Source: Cepaea nemoralis (lineage: Eukaryota; Mollusca; Gastropoda; Stylommatophora; Helicidae). From it: a DNA stretch of 64,000 bases. Location of the stretch: assembly GCA_014155875.1 (NCBI GenBank), contig JACEFZ010014499.1, positions 28,820-92,819 on the forward strand, read 5' to 3'. Shown here piece by piece: positions 20,791-29,836 of the stretch. How positions within the stretch are numbered: position 1 is the first letter of the stretch; the number at the start of each line of letters is the position of its first letter. A program made the translations under genes and the position numbers. The notes below the pieces were generated by a model, which saw only the letters and a list, made by a program, of their open reading frames with translations, ran no database searches and had not been told where the DNA came from.

Positions 20791-22020
20791 TCAACTAAGG
20801 GTATCAGCAAGGATGTTGTCCCTACCCTTAATATGCTCTATACTAAAAGTATAATTCTGTAATATTAACGACCACCTGTAGATGCGGTCATTCCGATGTA
20901 CCCCACTTTGTATGACCGTGATCGGGGAGTTGTCAGTCTGGACTACAAAGTGATTATTCGCCAGAAATCGATGCAACTTCCTCACCGAATAGATGACGCT
21001 TAGGGCTTCCAACTCTGATATGGAATATCTGAACTCAGCCGGTGTGATCTTGCGGCTCACGTAGCAAATCAGATGGAAGATGCCATCATAAAATTGGCCT
21101 AGTACTGCAGCGATGGAAATCCTGCTGGCATCTGTCCTAAGATAATAAACGAGCCTAGGATTAGGCAAGCGGAGGATTAATACATTACTAAATAGGATTT
21201 TCAATTTAGACAATGCAGAAATTAATAATGCATCTTTGACATCTAATTTTACTGATGCTTTTAAAACATTTGAAAATACACTTGTAATTTTAGCTATGTT
21301 CGTTGTGAACTTGCTATAATAATTTACTAAACCCAAAAGGCTCCTGACCTGCTTTTTTGTTGTAGGCATGGTCAGGTTCATAATTGTGGTAATAATTCTA
21401 TTGTCAGTTTTCAGTTGTCCTTTTGAAATGACATGACCCAAAAAATCAATTTCTTGTAGGCCCAATTCGACTTTGCTCGGTTTGACAGTGAGACCGAAGA
21501 GTCGCAACCTATCGAAGACATGTCTTAGTTTCAGTAAGTGTGTTGTCCAGTCCTCTGTATGGACACAAATATCATCTATATAGGTCACCGTATTCGTCAC
21601 TCCATGTAGTAGATCTCTAGTTAAGCGTACGAAAGTGGCAGGAGCATTACGAAGTCCGAAAGGAAGAAATCGCCACTCGTAAAGGCCTAGAGGTGTTGAG
21701 AAAGCAGTAAGATGGATAGATTGAGTTTGCATAGGGACCTGCCAGTATCCCTTAGTTAGGTCTAATTTAGAAAAGATTTTGGAGGTGGACATATCCAGAA
21801 TAAGATCTTCGCAGGAAGGAATTGGTTCTGCGTCGATCTTAGTGACGTTGTTGAGTTTTCTATAGTCCACACAAAGACGAATGGTGGAGTCTTTTTTCTT
21901 GACCAGGACGATTGGAAAGGAGTACTCAGATATAGATTTTTGAATGATTCCACTAGCTTCTAAATTCAGAATTTCCTTATTTAGATTTTCTCTATAGCTA
22001 AGTGGGATAGAGTACGGCAT
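20791..22020 (-). CDS. pol: Reverse transcriptase - RNase H of Gmr1-like copy 1
   Basis: 409 codons in one frame. The RT is Ty3/gypsy-type: VDYRKLNNVT (51-60), LDLTKGYWQVP with the first catalytic Asp (87), LPFGLRNAPATF (119-130), TYIDD with the catalytic pair (149-150), IDFLGHVIS (191-199) and VRSLLGLVNYY (225-235). The RNase H follows with Asp297 (TDAS), Glu336 or Glu338, Asp363 (QTDN) and Asp406 (ADTLS). The frame ends in TGA where a CGA Arg codon would fit, so the original end was probably about 12 codons later. It is in frame with the integrase part, separated only by a TAG at 22036-22038, and lies downstream of integrase rather than upstream. Confidence 0.95.
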   Translation of the reverse strand: MPYSIPLSYRENLNKEILNLEASGIIQKSISEYSFPIVLVKKKDSTIRLCVDYRKLNNVTKIDAEPIPSCEDLILDMSTSKIFSKLDLTKGYWQVPMQTQSIHLTAFSTPLGLYEWRFLPFGLRNAPATFVRLTRDLLHGVTNTVTYIDDICVHTEDWTTHLLKLRHVFDRLRLFGLTVKPSKVELGLQEIDFLGHVISKGQLKTDNRIITTIMNLTMPTTKKQVRSLLGLVNYYSKFTTNIAKITSVFSNVLKASVKLDVKDALLISALSKLKILFSNVLILRLPNPRLVYYLRTDASRISIAAVLGQFYDGIFHLICYVSRKITPAEFRYSISELEALSVIYSVRKLHRFLANNHFVVQTDNSPITVIQSGVHRNDRIYRWSLILQNYTFSIEHIKGRDNILADTLS

Positions 22021-22035
22021 GCATTTGATAGGCTT

Positions 22036-22908
22036 CTAGTCCGAAAGAAGGATGGAGTGCTCGATCCTGTCCGTCCTACCTGGAATGTCGGAAAATATGT
22101 CCTTATATTCAGTCACTAATTCTATGATCTGTCGTCGTTGTTCTTCTGTCAGTCCCGTTTCTAATCGTATACAATCTAATGTAGCAGTCTTGTCCACAAT
22201 TGGAACGGGTAGTTCCATCCCGTCGTCGTCTACCTGATTCAGTACGGTTGTGGTGCTAAGTGCGTTTTCTGTAATCTCACTAAGTGTATGCATCTCGTCG
22301 GATTTGCCAGTCTCGCTAACTAGTGTAGTTGCGTTGTGTACGTCTGTCGTCTCATCCATAGGTGTGGGTGCATTATGTTCGTCTGTCTCTAATTGTGTCT
22401 CTTGTCGTGAAAAGTAGGGTTTCAACATGTTGATATGAAATATCTTTAAGTGTCCGTTTATCGATATTTCATAATCGACATCCGAAATTTTTCGTACCAC
22501 TTTGAATGGCCCTTGCCATGAGATCAATAATAAATTCCGTTTGTCTGGAAGTAACAGAAGTATGTCTTGATCTGGTTCAAGATTAATTGTTCTCGCACCT
22601 TTGTTTGCGTATTGGCGGTAGATTTGACCCTTCCTCTCCAAAGCTGCCTTAGCTATGATACACGATTTCATGATTTTATCTCGTGTTTCTGTCACCATTT
22701 CATAAGGTGTTTTTGGGGTTGGAATTTCAATCGAATTAGTTATTACCTGATGATAAATGGTTAGGGGTCCACGTGGGTTAGCCCCGTATACTAATTCAAA
22801 CGGTGACAAACTCGTGCTTGAATGGGGAATCTCCCGATAGGCGAACAGCACTGTTGGTAACAGTGTATCCCAATCAGCTGGGTTTTCTGCTGTCACCTTA
22901 GCCAGCAT
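22036..22908 (-). pseudogene. pol: Integrase C-terminal part and linker to RT, Gmr1-like copy 1
   Basis: Begins with the integrase C-terminal region (MLAKVTAENPADWDTLLP, SLSPFELVYGANPRGPL) and then an SH3-like or GPY/F-type segment (WQGPFKVVRKISDVDYEI, KIFHINMLKPYF). About 110 acidic, low-complexity residues follow. The end (IIELVTEYKDIFSDIPGRTDRIEH) is the leader normally found at the N-terminus of gypsy RT. This fusion proves that integrase and RT were translated in the order IN-RT. The upstream half (22925-24358) is in another frame because of a one-base change in a seven-A run near 22930. The part ends in a TAG in frame with RT. Confidence 0.9.
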
Positions 22909-22924
22909 GTGCTTAAGGTCTCCG

Positions 22925-24358
22925 TTAATTTTTTTCTACTATCCCATTGCTGGTTGGATGATAAGCTGTTGTAAAATGCTGTTTAATCCCTAACATTTTC
23001 GTAAGGGCTTGCGTTGCAGCCGATATAAATTGAGTTCCACGATCGCATAAGATGGTACGTGGAAATCCGAATCGTGAGAACAAATGTAGAAATACATTGG
23101 CAACGTCTTTGGAGGTGATGTATTTCAAAGCTACTGCCTCAACCCACCTTGAACATAGGTATACCATTGTTAAGATGAAGCGATTTCCTTTGCTGGACAC
23201 CTGGTTCAGGGGTCCAACAATATCTACCGCCACACTCTCAAATGGCCTAGAGGCCAGTGTTGAAGGTTGCACTTCAGCTGTAGGATGTTTACCCTTACGT
23301 ACTAGTTGTTGACAGACATTACACGAACGACAAAATAATTTTATATCATTACAAAAACCTGGCCAATAAAAATGAGTCTGAATTCTGGCCCTGGTCTTGT
23401 CGTATGCAAGGTGACCAGCAAACGGTGACTCATGTGCAATCTTTAGCACAGTTTGGCGGTGTTGTACAGGTAACACCGTTTGCTGAATCTCATGGTTACC
23501 AGTTGTATAATACCTAGTAAGGATACCATTATTAAGTCTAAAGAACCATGATGCGTTTTTTGTCACTTTGGCTTTTTCTTTCAAAAGCTTTAGATATGGA
23601 GACACACTAGGATCAGCTTTCTGCTGTTCTATGAATTTTTGTCTGGTGGTATCATCCGGGCTAGTTGGTGATAGCAAAAGTAATCTCTCATCTTGTAGTG
23701 CGTCTTGATGTTTCATAGTGTCTGCTCTTGTTGTTGCATTGGCTGCATTTAATTTTTCCCATGCAGCTATATCTTCGTTAGTACAATGTTTCAATCGGGG
23801 TAAGCATCCCAAAATTAAATCAGTACAAGGGTTATCTAAAATCGCACATGTAAAGGTACCAGAAAGGAAAGGAGTGTTAATACGGGCTTTGGCCAAAGGG
23901 TAAATTTCAATGTTACCCGAAAATGTTCGGCATTTGACAGAGTCACCTGTATAATCATTTGGGGTCACCAGTTCCTTTCTAAGACCAATAAGGGTGCTGC
24001 CGCTTTCTAGCAAACATTGGCATGGTCTGTCGTTGACCATTGCATTGTGGAACACTAAATTGCCTCTGGAGGCTAATGCTGCATTTACACTCTCAGTTGA
24101 GAATGGTACTGTATGTATACATTCTAATTTTCCGTCTGCATGAAATTGGTGACATCGATCACAACTGTCAAAGCTTAATATATCGTTTACACAACAAACA
24201 TCTTCAGATTGGTTAAAAGGTAATTCATTTTCAACTTCACACTCAGTCTCACTACCACTATCAGAAGATGTATCAATCAAAATAGCATTGTTGGCCTTCA
24301 TTCTTTGGCGGCCCAGGCACTTATTTGAATAGTGCCCGTAGCTAGAACAGAAAAGCAT
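22925..24358 (-). pseudogene. pol: Protease and integrase (zinc-binding and catalytic core), Gmr1-like copy 1
   Basis: 477 codons. It starts inside the second gag zinc knuckle. The retropepsin-like segment QCLLESGSTLIGLR (114-127) has Glu118 where copy 2 has the expected catalytic Asp. The integrase zinc-binding module follows: His309, His316, Cys346, Cys349, with HFYWPG (329-334). The DDE core has Asp379 (VAVDIVGPL), Asp439 (CDRGTQF) and Glu475 (NGIVE), spaced D-X59-D-X35-E, as in gypsy-type integrases. Integrase directly follows protease, with no RT between them. The frame stops at a TAA created by a homopolymer slip; the protein continues in 22908-22036. Confidence 0.93.
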
Positions 24359-25248
24359 TTGACTGCACGCCTGTATGCAGTTCTTTTGTTTTGTTGCTTC
24401 TTAATGACAATCTCAAGATGTGTCGGATAGTTTGGTGATTTATCACACATAGAATAAGTATCATGAAAAAGTTGACAATAGACACATTTCGACACTTTCT
24501 TATCTTTCTTGTCGACTCTATGAAATGGTTTTTTGTTGCTCTGATAGTTTTTAGGTTGGTCCTTCACAAAAGAAACTATTTCAGAGTCGTTATTTGATGT
24601 CTTGAAAATATCTCTATTTGAGGAAAAATATGCAGAGCCTTTCTTTTCAAATTGTTCTATGGTCTCAATGTCTGACTGCTGCAGGAATTTAGCGAAAGGA
24701 GATGGTATTGTGGATATGACTTTATCCATGGCTATTAAATTTTTAAGTTTGTCAAAATCCTTTCCTATTTTTGATGCACTAAGCCATCTATTTAGTACGC
24801 TTTGTACATTTGAGACATAATCGATAAAGGTCTCGCTTGGCTTAGGTTTTAAATTGGAAAACTGTACTTGATACCCAGGGGCAACAAGTAAGAAATGTTG
24901 CATTATCCTATCGTGGATGTACTGATAGTTAGATCTAAGATCAGTTGGTATAGATTCTATTACTTTAAGGGGCTCTCCACTTAAGTTCTTCATGTAGATC
25001 ATGGCCCACATATCGATTGGTACTTGGTGGTATTTAAATTGGTATTCGACATTTTCTGTCCAGGCTGATATGGAATCTTCTCTACAAAATGGTTTGATAA
25101 TGTTTTTGTACTTATTGAATTTATTTTCTTCTTGCTGACTTTTTAGTTTTGTAGCAGAGATCTCTAAGTGTGAATCTACATCCATACCTTTCATCTTTAA
25201 CTGTGTCTCTGATTCTACCTGTATTTGTTTTTCTTTTACTCTTGCCAT
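24298..25248 (-). pseudogene. gag: gag (capsid and nucleocapsid), Gmr1-like copy 1
   Basis: 316 codons. Residues 45-205 are a retrotransposon capsid: IIKPFCREDSISAWTENVEYQF, then at 127-205 a segment resembling the vertebrate SCAN domain (VLNRWL...FDKLKNLIAMDKVISTIP...FLQQSDIETIEQF). A first zinc knuckle CVYCQLFHDTYSMC (CX2CX3HX5C) comes next. A second, CX2CX4HX4C, straddles the switch to the protease frame near 24330. SCAN domains are known to derive from gag of Gmr1-like elements, so this fits the pol order. The frame is continuous with the upstream coiled-coil part apart from one TAA at 25273-25275. Confidence 0.9.
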
Positions 25249-25272
25249 TTCATCTATCTCTTTTTGCTTTAA

Positions 25273-25626
25273 TTATTTCTCCTGATCCAATTGTTTTTGT
25301 TTTAATTCTAATTCTTTCTGTTTAATTTCCTTATCATGTTCTAACTGTTTTTGCTTAATCTCTTTATCTTGTTCTATTTGTTTTTGCTTAATCTCTTTAT
25401 CTTGTTCTATTTGCTTTTGTTTTGTTATCTCCGCTAGTTCTACAATCTCTTTCTGATGTTGTCTTTCTTGTTCTCCAATCTCCTTTTGATGTTGTCTTTC
25501 TCGTGCACGTTCATCTCTCTCAGCATCTTTTGCTTCCCTAAACTTTTGAACAGCATATTGCTCTAAGTCCTTTCCTGTGTATTCTAATTCCTTGCCTGCT
25601 TTTATGAAATCAGCTAAAGTTGCCAT
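25273..25626 (-). pseudogene. gag: gag N-terminal coiled coil, Gmr1-like copy 1
   Basis: 117 codons from an ATG at 25626, the first ATG of the element's coding region. Residues 1-35 are mixed; 36-117 are a Lys/Glu/Gln-rich predicted coiled coil built from repeats of about 11 residues (IEQDKEIKQKQ). It ends in a TAA directly in frame with the capsid part downstream, so both are one gag broken by a single nonsense change. Confidence 0.85.
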
Positions 25627-26760
25627 GTTGTTGGGAGATTAGCTAGATTTGATAGGCACTTATTTATATCTACTTATTTGTATTAGATATGTTATGATTT
25701 TAAATCCCTGAGTACAAGAAATTGTACTCTTAGTTTATAACCTGAAGAACAGATCACCAAAAATATGCTAATACATCACACGCTGAAAAAGAGATGCATT
25801 ATTAATCATATTGCATGCAAAATCAATTGGGTATACTCATCTTAAATTTCCAGATCACTCATGTACACTCATTTGGCACTTCAAGTTCAATCGTTTGCCA
25901 ATACCACACACAGCTCGAGTTATGCTTATGCTCAGCTGTTGTTCTCCCTGTTTATCAAGAGCATCAACAATTAACTACTTGTAAACAATATATAAATGTA
26001 GACAATTTTTACAATTACAAGCCACAGGAAAATATGATGTGGTTTAATTAATATTAAATGTCACTGTCCTGTCTTCGTTCTAACGTCTTTTGCCTTCACT
26101 AACTCTAACTGTTTAATCTATGGAAGTGTTGTGCAGACTGCGTCTCATTTGCATAGCCAAAGTAGTGCCATCGCGACGGCAAGACAGAGAAAAAATATAT
26201 AAATAAATAAATAAATGCTTTAAAATAAATATAAAGGTGATAATATTGTTCAAATAAATAAATATATTCAATAAATAACTAATATAAACAAATAATATTT
26301 GATATAAGTCAACGATTCAGGCGAGCAGCCGCTTTGCGATTGTAAACAATCAGTCGCTGACTGCAAATGGCGTACCACAGCTGTTTGTCAGTCGCGATAC
26401 GTCAGAGGCGCAGCGCTATTTTTAGATTGGAAAAATCGATTTTGTTCTCGGCTCAGTTTTGTGTATCGCTCCGCCATGAATCATATTTGACAACTACTGG
26501 TAAATAAATAAGTAATTACATAAATAAATGATACAAAAGTATAACAATAATACTTACAAATTAGAAGAAAACATATTCATAAGCACAAAATAATTCAGTA
26601 AGCATAAATAAACATAACTTGGTCACGATGGGCACAGCTCGCACTTTGCTCTGTCTGCACACGCCATTGTCACTAACGTAAATTAAACCCTGTGATTATC
26701 TAGCCGTAATACTAATTTAGAGCCGTGGGTGAGTGTTTTAGCTTGAACGATTGTCCAAGC
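25627..26760 (-). other. 5' leader of Gmr1-like copy 1
   Basis: About 1.1 kb of AT-rich sequence between the primer-binding site and the gag ATG. It includes (AAAT)n runs near 26190-26290 and no conserved frame. Presumably it holds packaging signals; none can be identified by eye. Confidence 0.6.
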
Positions 26761-26776
26761 CACACTTCTGACACCA
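26761..26776 (-). promoter_or_regulatory. Primer-binding site (tRNA-Leu-like)
   Basis: On the minus strand TGGTGTCAGAAGTGTG lies 13 bases inside the 5' LTR. TGG pairs with a tRNA CCA end, and GTGTCAG is typical of sites complementary to leucine tRNA acceptor stems. The gap to the LTR is longer than usual and the tRNA assignment is inferred. Confidence 0.65.
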
Positions 26777-26789
26777 CTTTATCCTAGCC

Positions 26790-27387
26790 TGTCAGCAACC
26801 GCTGTCACAGGCATTCTAGGATACTTCTCTCGCACCACACAAAAGACTTGCTAGTCATACGAGAGGAATTGGTTACACATTTTATTGCCACTGGCTCTTT
26901 GCATCACATCATTGTACAACAAACAGTCGCTAACAAATCACACAAGAATAAATGCACAGAACTTCCTATCACTAGTCGTTTCTTAACCCTATCGCTAATC
27001 TATCTACTCGGCTAACGAAACAAGCATCGCTAAGCGATGTTATCACTCTGAAGTCTGTGTCCCCTCTGATTCTACTCAGCGTGCTGTTTACACAGTACGC
27101 GGAAGGACTTGGGGCGCACTACGGCTTTTGCGTGCGACCTCATTTAGCACGCTCGAGTAGTGGCCTCTCTTGAGTTACACTCTAGTTTCACGTTGCCGTG
27201 ATCATGCCGTGACCAGAGTGTTAACTCTCTGGTTGACACCTCCGTGTCTCATGAGAGAACTAATTACTAGTTCCCCTTCCTATCACCTACCCTGTCCTCA
27301 TGTAGGGACACTGAGTTACCTCTAATCTACTTGAGGTAGACCACTCATTCAGGGTGGTCTTCCTCCTCTATACTTGAGTTTTTGACA
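26790..27387 (-). repeat. 5' LTR of Gmr1-like copy 1
   Basis: 598 bp, same length as the 3' LTR, followed on the plus strand by AGCTT. The AATAAA signal is conserved at the equivalent position. Confidence 0.95.
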
Positions 27388-27625
27388 AGCTTCACCGCAG
27401 ACAAGCTAGGAATCATCTAATGACAGGAGAAATGAGATTTCTGAGGAGAATGCAAACAATGCCATGGATGGACAGAAAAACGAATGAGAAAGTTCCTTCA
27501 AGGAACAATTGAAAAAAAAAAAACCTTAAAAGGAATAGAAAAATTAAACACAAACAGTCCAGTTTTGTTTACGAGTCATGGTACGATCAGAAATAAACTG
27601 GAAAATATAGTGACCACTAGGAAGT
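27388..27625 (+). pseudogene. LINE 3' fragment (continuation of the R/SINE1 composite)
   Basis: Homologous to 62317-62545 and to the reverse complement of 6725-7010 (GCAGACAAGCTAG, GAGAAATGAGATTTCTGAGGAG, GAATGCAAACAATGCCATGG). Stops throughout. It directly continues the sequence left of the Gmr1-like element. Confidence 0.7.
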
Positions 27626-27725
27626 TTAGTTTAGTTTAGTTTAGTTTAGTCGATGGATCAACGTCACGGCCCACAGGTGCAACCCATAAGTGCTCCGTTC
27701 TCCTCCTGACTCAAAACCTGAGTCT
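27626..27725 (-). mobile_element. LINE A-type 3' end with (CTAAA)n tail
   Basis: The minus strand ends GAGCACTTATGGGTTGCACC...GATCCATCGAC(TAAAC)n. It is close to the LINE A3 end but has a pentanucleotide tail of six units at 27627-27650. Only about 100 bp can be matched. Confidence 0.6.
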
Positions 27726-27824
27726 GGAGAAATTCAGCTCAGTGCACGAACTCCGTAGCACCGGCGAGGATCCTGAAATACTTTGGGTAGATTTTTAACT
27801 GGAAATTTTGCCCGGGCAGCGTTA

Positions 27825-28078
27825 AATGAAAATCGTAAATTGATTATAGAGATTAGACGAAGACAGTCAAATTAGTTTGGACATGTTATGAGAAGAAATG
27901 GATTGGAAAACTTATTGACAACTGGCAAGATCGAGGGGAACAGACCAAGAGGAAGACCGAGAGGAAAATACCTGGATGGCTTGGCCACACGGCATGGACG
28001 AGACAGGAACACTGAGCTGATACACGACTCCGGTGAAATGGCGAGTCATGACCGCCCACGCTTTCCGGCATGGTACAT
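27825..28078 (+). pseudogene. LINE E 3' fragment
   Basis: Encodes a degenerate C-terminus (RRNGLENLLTTGKIEGNRPRGRPRGK, LDGLATRHGR, ELIHDSGEMA) equal to 61405-61605 of LINE E. It includes the CGGCATGGTACATGA end. It is 5'-truncated and abuts the tail of the next LINE. Confidence 0.8.
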
Positions 28079-29225
28079 GATTGATTGATTGATTTGAGTG
28101 CTGGTATTTATTGTGGTGCTCTTGGCTGGGGTTTGACCTCTGCTTGCCTTCTACACACTTACATATCGTTATGCAACTATTCCAGTTCACTACTCCAGTA
28201 GGGTTTATAATGTTTACGGGCTTCTCTTGGTATTGTTTCTCGCGCTGCCTGTAGTATGCATTTCCCAAACTCTTCAACTACTTTCTTTATGTCCTTCTCA
28301 GTGTTCAGGTTTCTAACCAGTATGCTGGTGCGATGCTTGTACACTGCCCAGTCTGCTTTCTTGTAATTCCACCTCGAGAGGGTGCTGCTTTCACTCATAA
28401 GCTCATTGTCTACAGTTAGAAAGACTGGCCGATGGTCACTGTCACCAAGTTGTTTCCCTACAATTCGTGTAATGTTCCACTCCAGGTCTAGTGAATGAAA
28501 AGCCAGGTCAGGTGTAGTTGTAGTGTGCCATGATCTCGAGTAGAAGGTATGTGGGTCAGACGACTTGTTAATCAGGATGAATCTATTCTCGTCCTGCCAG
28601 TCTTCCAGTCTCTCTCCTCTCTGGTCCATGTGATCATAGCCCCAGCTCTGCGAGTGGCTGTTGAAATCGCCACACACATTCATTTTTTCCGTTTAATGGT
28701 AGTGTGTCCAGTGCCTGTGGGCGGTCATTTGGACAGTAGTAATTGACCAGGTGAATGTCTGTATTGTCTGTCTTAAGTTTGACTGCCTGATACTTAGCCC
28801 CTTCCATGTAAACTTTACTTTGGGAAGCAGGGATGTTGTTTTTGACAAGAGTCAGTATCCCACCCTTTCGCCTGTCCTTTCGGTCAGATCGGTAACATTG
28901 GTAGCCTCTGATTTTGAAGGCTATATTTTCGCTGAGGCGAATTTCTTGCAAGCAACATACACTTACATTTTCTTTGGCCAAGATGTTTTCTAGTTCTATT
29001 CTTTTGTTGTTGATACACTCTGCATTCCAGTGCATTATTTTAAGTCTTTGTTTGGTACGGCCAGACGTTCTATTGTCAGGCCCCCTGGCTCCGCAGGACA
29101 TCTGAAAAGGACCTCCAGTAGTTGTGGTTAGACCTTTCCGGGGTGTAGGACCCAGCACTTCACCTGCCTGGGGATCCAGAGCAGGGCGAGCACCATAACA
29201 TGTAGCAGTTGTCGACATAATTCAC
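28079..29225 (-). mobile_element. LINE with endonuclease domain only and (AATC)n tail
   Basis: The minus strand 29218-28634 encodes the N-terminal EEP endonuclease (KIMHWNAECINNKRIELENIL, LQEIRLSE, KGGILTLVKNNI). A frameshift near 28650 leads to 28683-28177 (MNVCGDFNSHSQSWGYD, TTPDLAFHSL, SDHRPVFLTV). The frame stops after KPYWSSELE. About 90 bases later the element ends in (TCAA)n, with no RT domain. The endonuclease is of the jockey/I type and may belong to LINE A. Either an internal deletion or premature 3' end formation removed RT and RNase H. Confidence 0.8.
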
Positions 29226-29231
29226 GGCGTA

Positions 29232-29476
29232 ATTGTCTGGAGCCGGTCTCTCTGGCCGAGGGGTTACAACACTTTCTCCGTAATCCCGTTTATCACGCAG
29301 AGTCTCATAGCGAGCGAGAACTGGGAGCGGTTCGTCCCCCGCTGGTGACTTGCGGGATAACTGAGCCGGCCGCTCAGAAAGCAATGGCAAACTACTGAGG
29401 GTAATCTTGCCAAGAAATCAACAGACAGCTGAAAGATGCTGCTGTTGACAGCGATGTCCTGTAAAGGATATGCGGA
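29232..29476 (+). mobile_element. S2 SINE, near full-length copy
   Basis: The tRNA-like head GTCTCTCTGGCCGAGGGG carries an A-box-like TGGCCGAGGGG, with a B-box-like GCGGTTCGTCCCC near 29327-29339. The body has GCAATGGCAAACTACTGA, TTGCCAAGAAATCAACAG, TGTTGACAGCGATGTCC and the end TGTAAAGGATATGC. The body resembles the 3' part shared by RTE/Bov-B-type LINEs and their SINEs, from memory only. Confidence 0.75.
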
Positions 29477-29595
29477 AGAAAAAAATGTGCGTGGCAGCCT
29501 TATTTCTGTGGTGCGCCTCCTGGCTGGCTGCCTCCGTCTTCAGCATCTATCTTTTTCAAGAGTAGACTGTGATCTTACTAGACACACGAACAAAT

Positions 29596-29760
29596 AATCT
29601 GGTTGACTTTAAGACGGCTTCACTTCTTGTTTGTTAAAAAAAAAAACTTCTCTTTATACCTGGATACTACTCATCTTTCTTCTACCTCTATCCTGCTCTG
29701 TTTAGTGCGCTTCGCTCCACTATATTCTATCGCATACTATATTTGATTTCTCTATTCATC
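29596..29760 (+). repeat. Repeat V, copy 1
   Basis: Shares CTGGTTGACT, AAGACGGCTTC, ATACCTGGATACTACTCA, TTTCTTCT and ATATTCTAT in order with 39029-39200. Class unknown. Confidence 0.5.
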
Positions 29761-29836
29761 ATTTTAATTCTGAGTCCCATTCTAAGTCCCATACTAAGTC
29801 CCATTCTAATTCCCATTTTAATTATGTTGTCCCATA

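Larger units (their letters stand above)
17957..27387 (-). mobile_element. Gmr1-like LTR retrotransposon, copy 1 (complete structure)
   Basis: A 9431-bp element on the minus strand, bounded by two 598-bp LTRs (about 10 differences) that start TGTCA and end TGACA, with 5-bp AGCTT target duplications. In transcript order it holds the 5' LTR (27387-26790), a primer-binding site, a 1.1-kb leader, gag, protease, integrase, RT, RNase H, a 2.2-kb non-coding 3' region, a polypurine tract and the 3' LTR. RT and integrase are Ty3/gypsy-like, but integrase precedes RT, as in the Gmr1-like clade. Inactivating changes include an in-frame stop in gag (25273), a frame change at the gag/protease border, a homopolymer frameshift near 22930, a stop at 22036 and a TGA at 20791. 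Confidence 0.95.
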
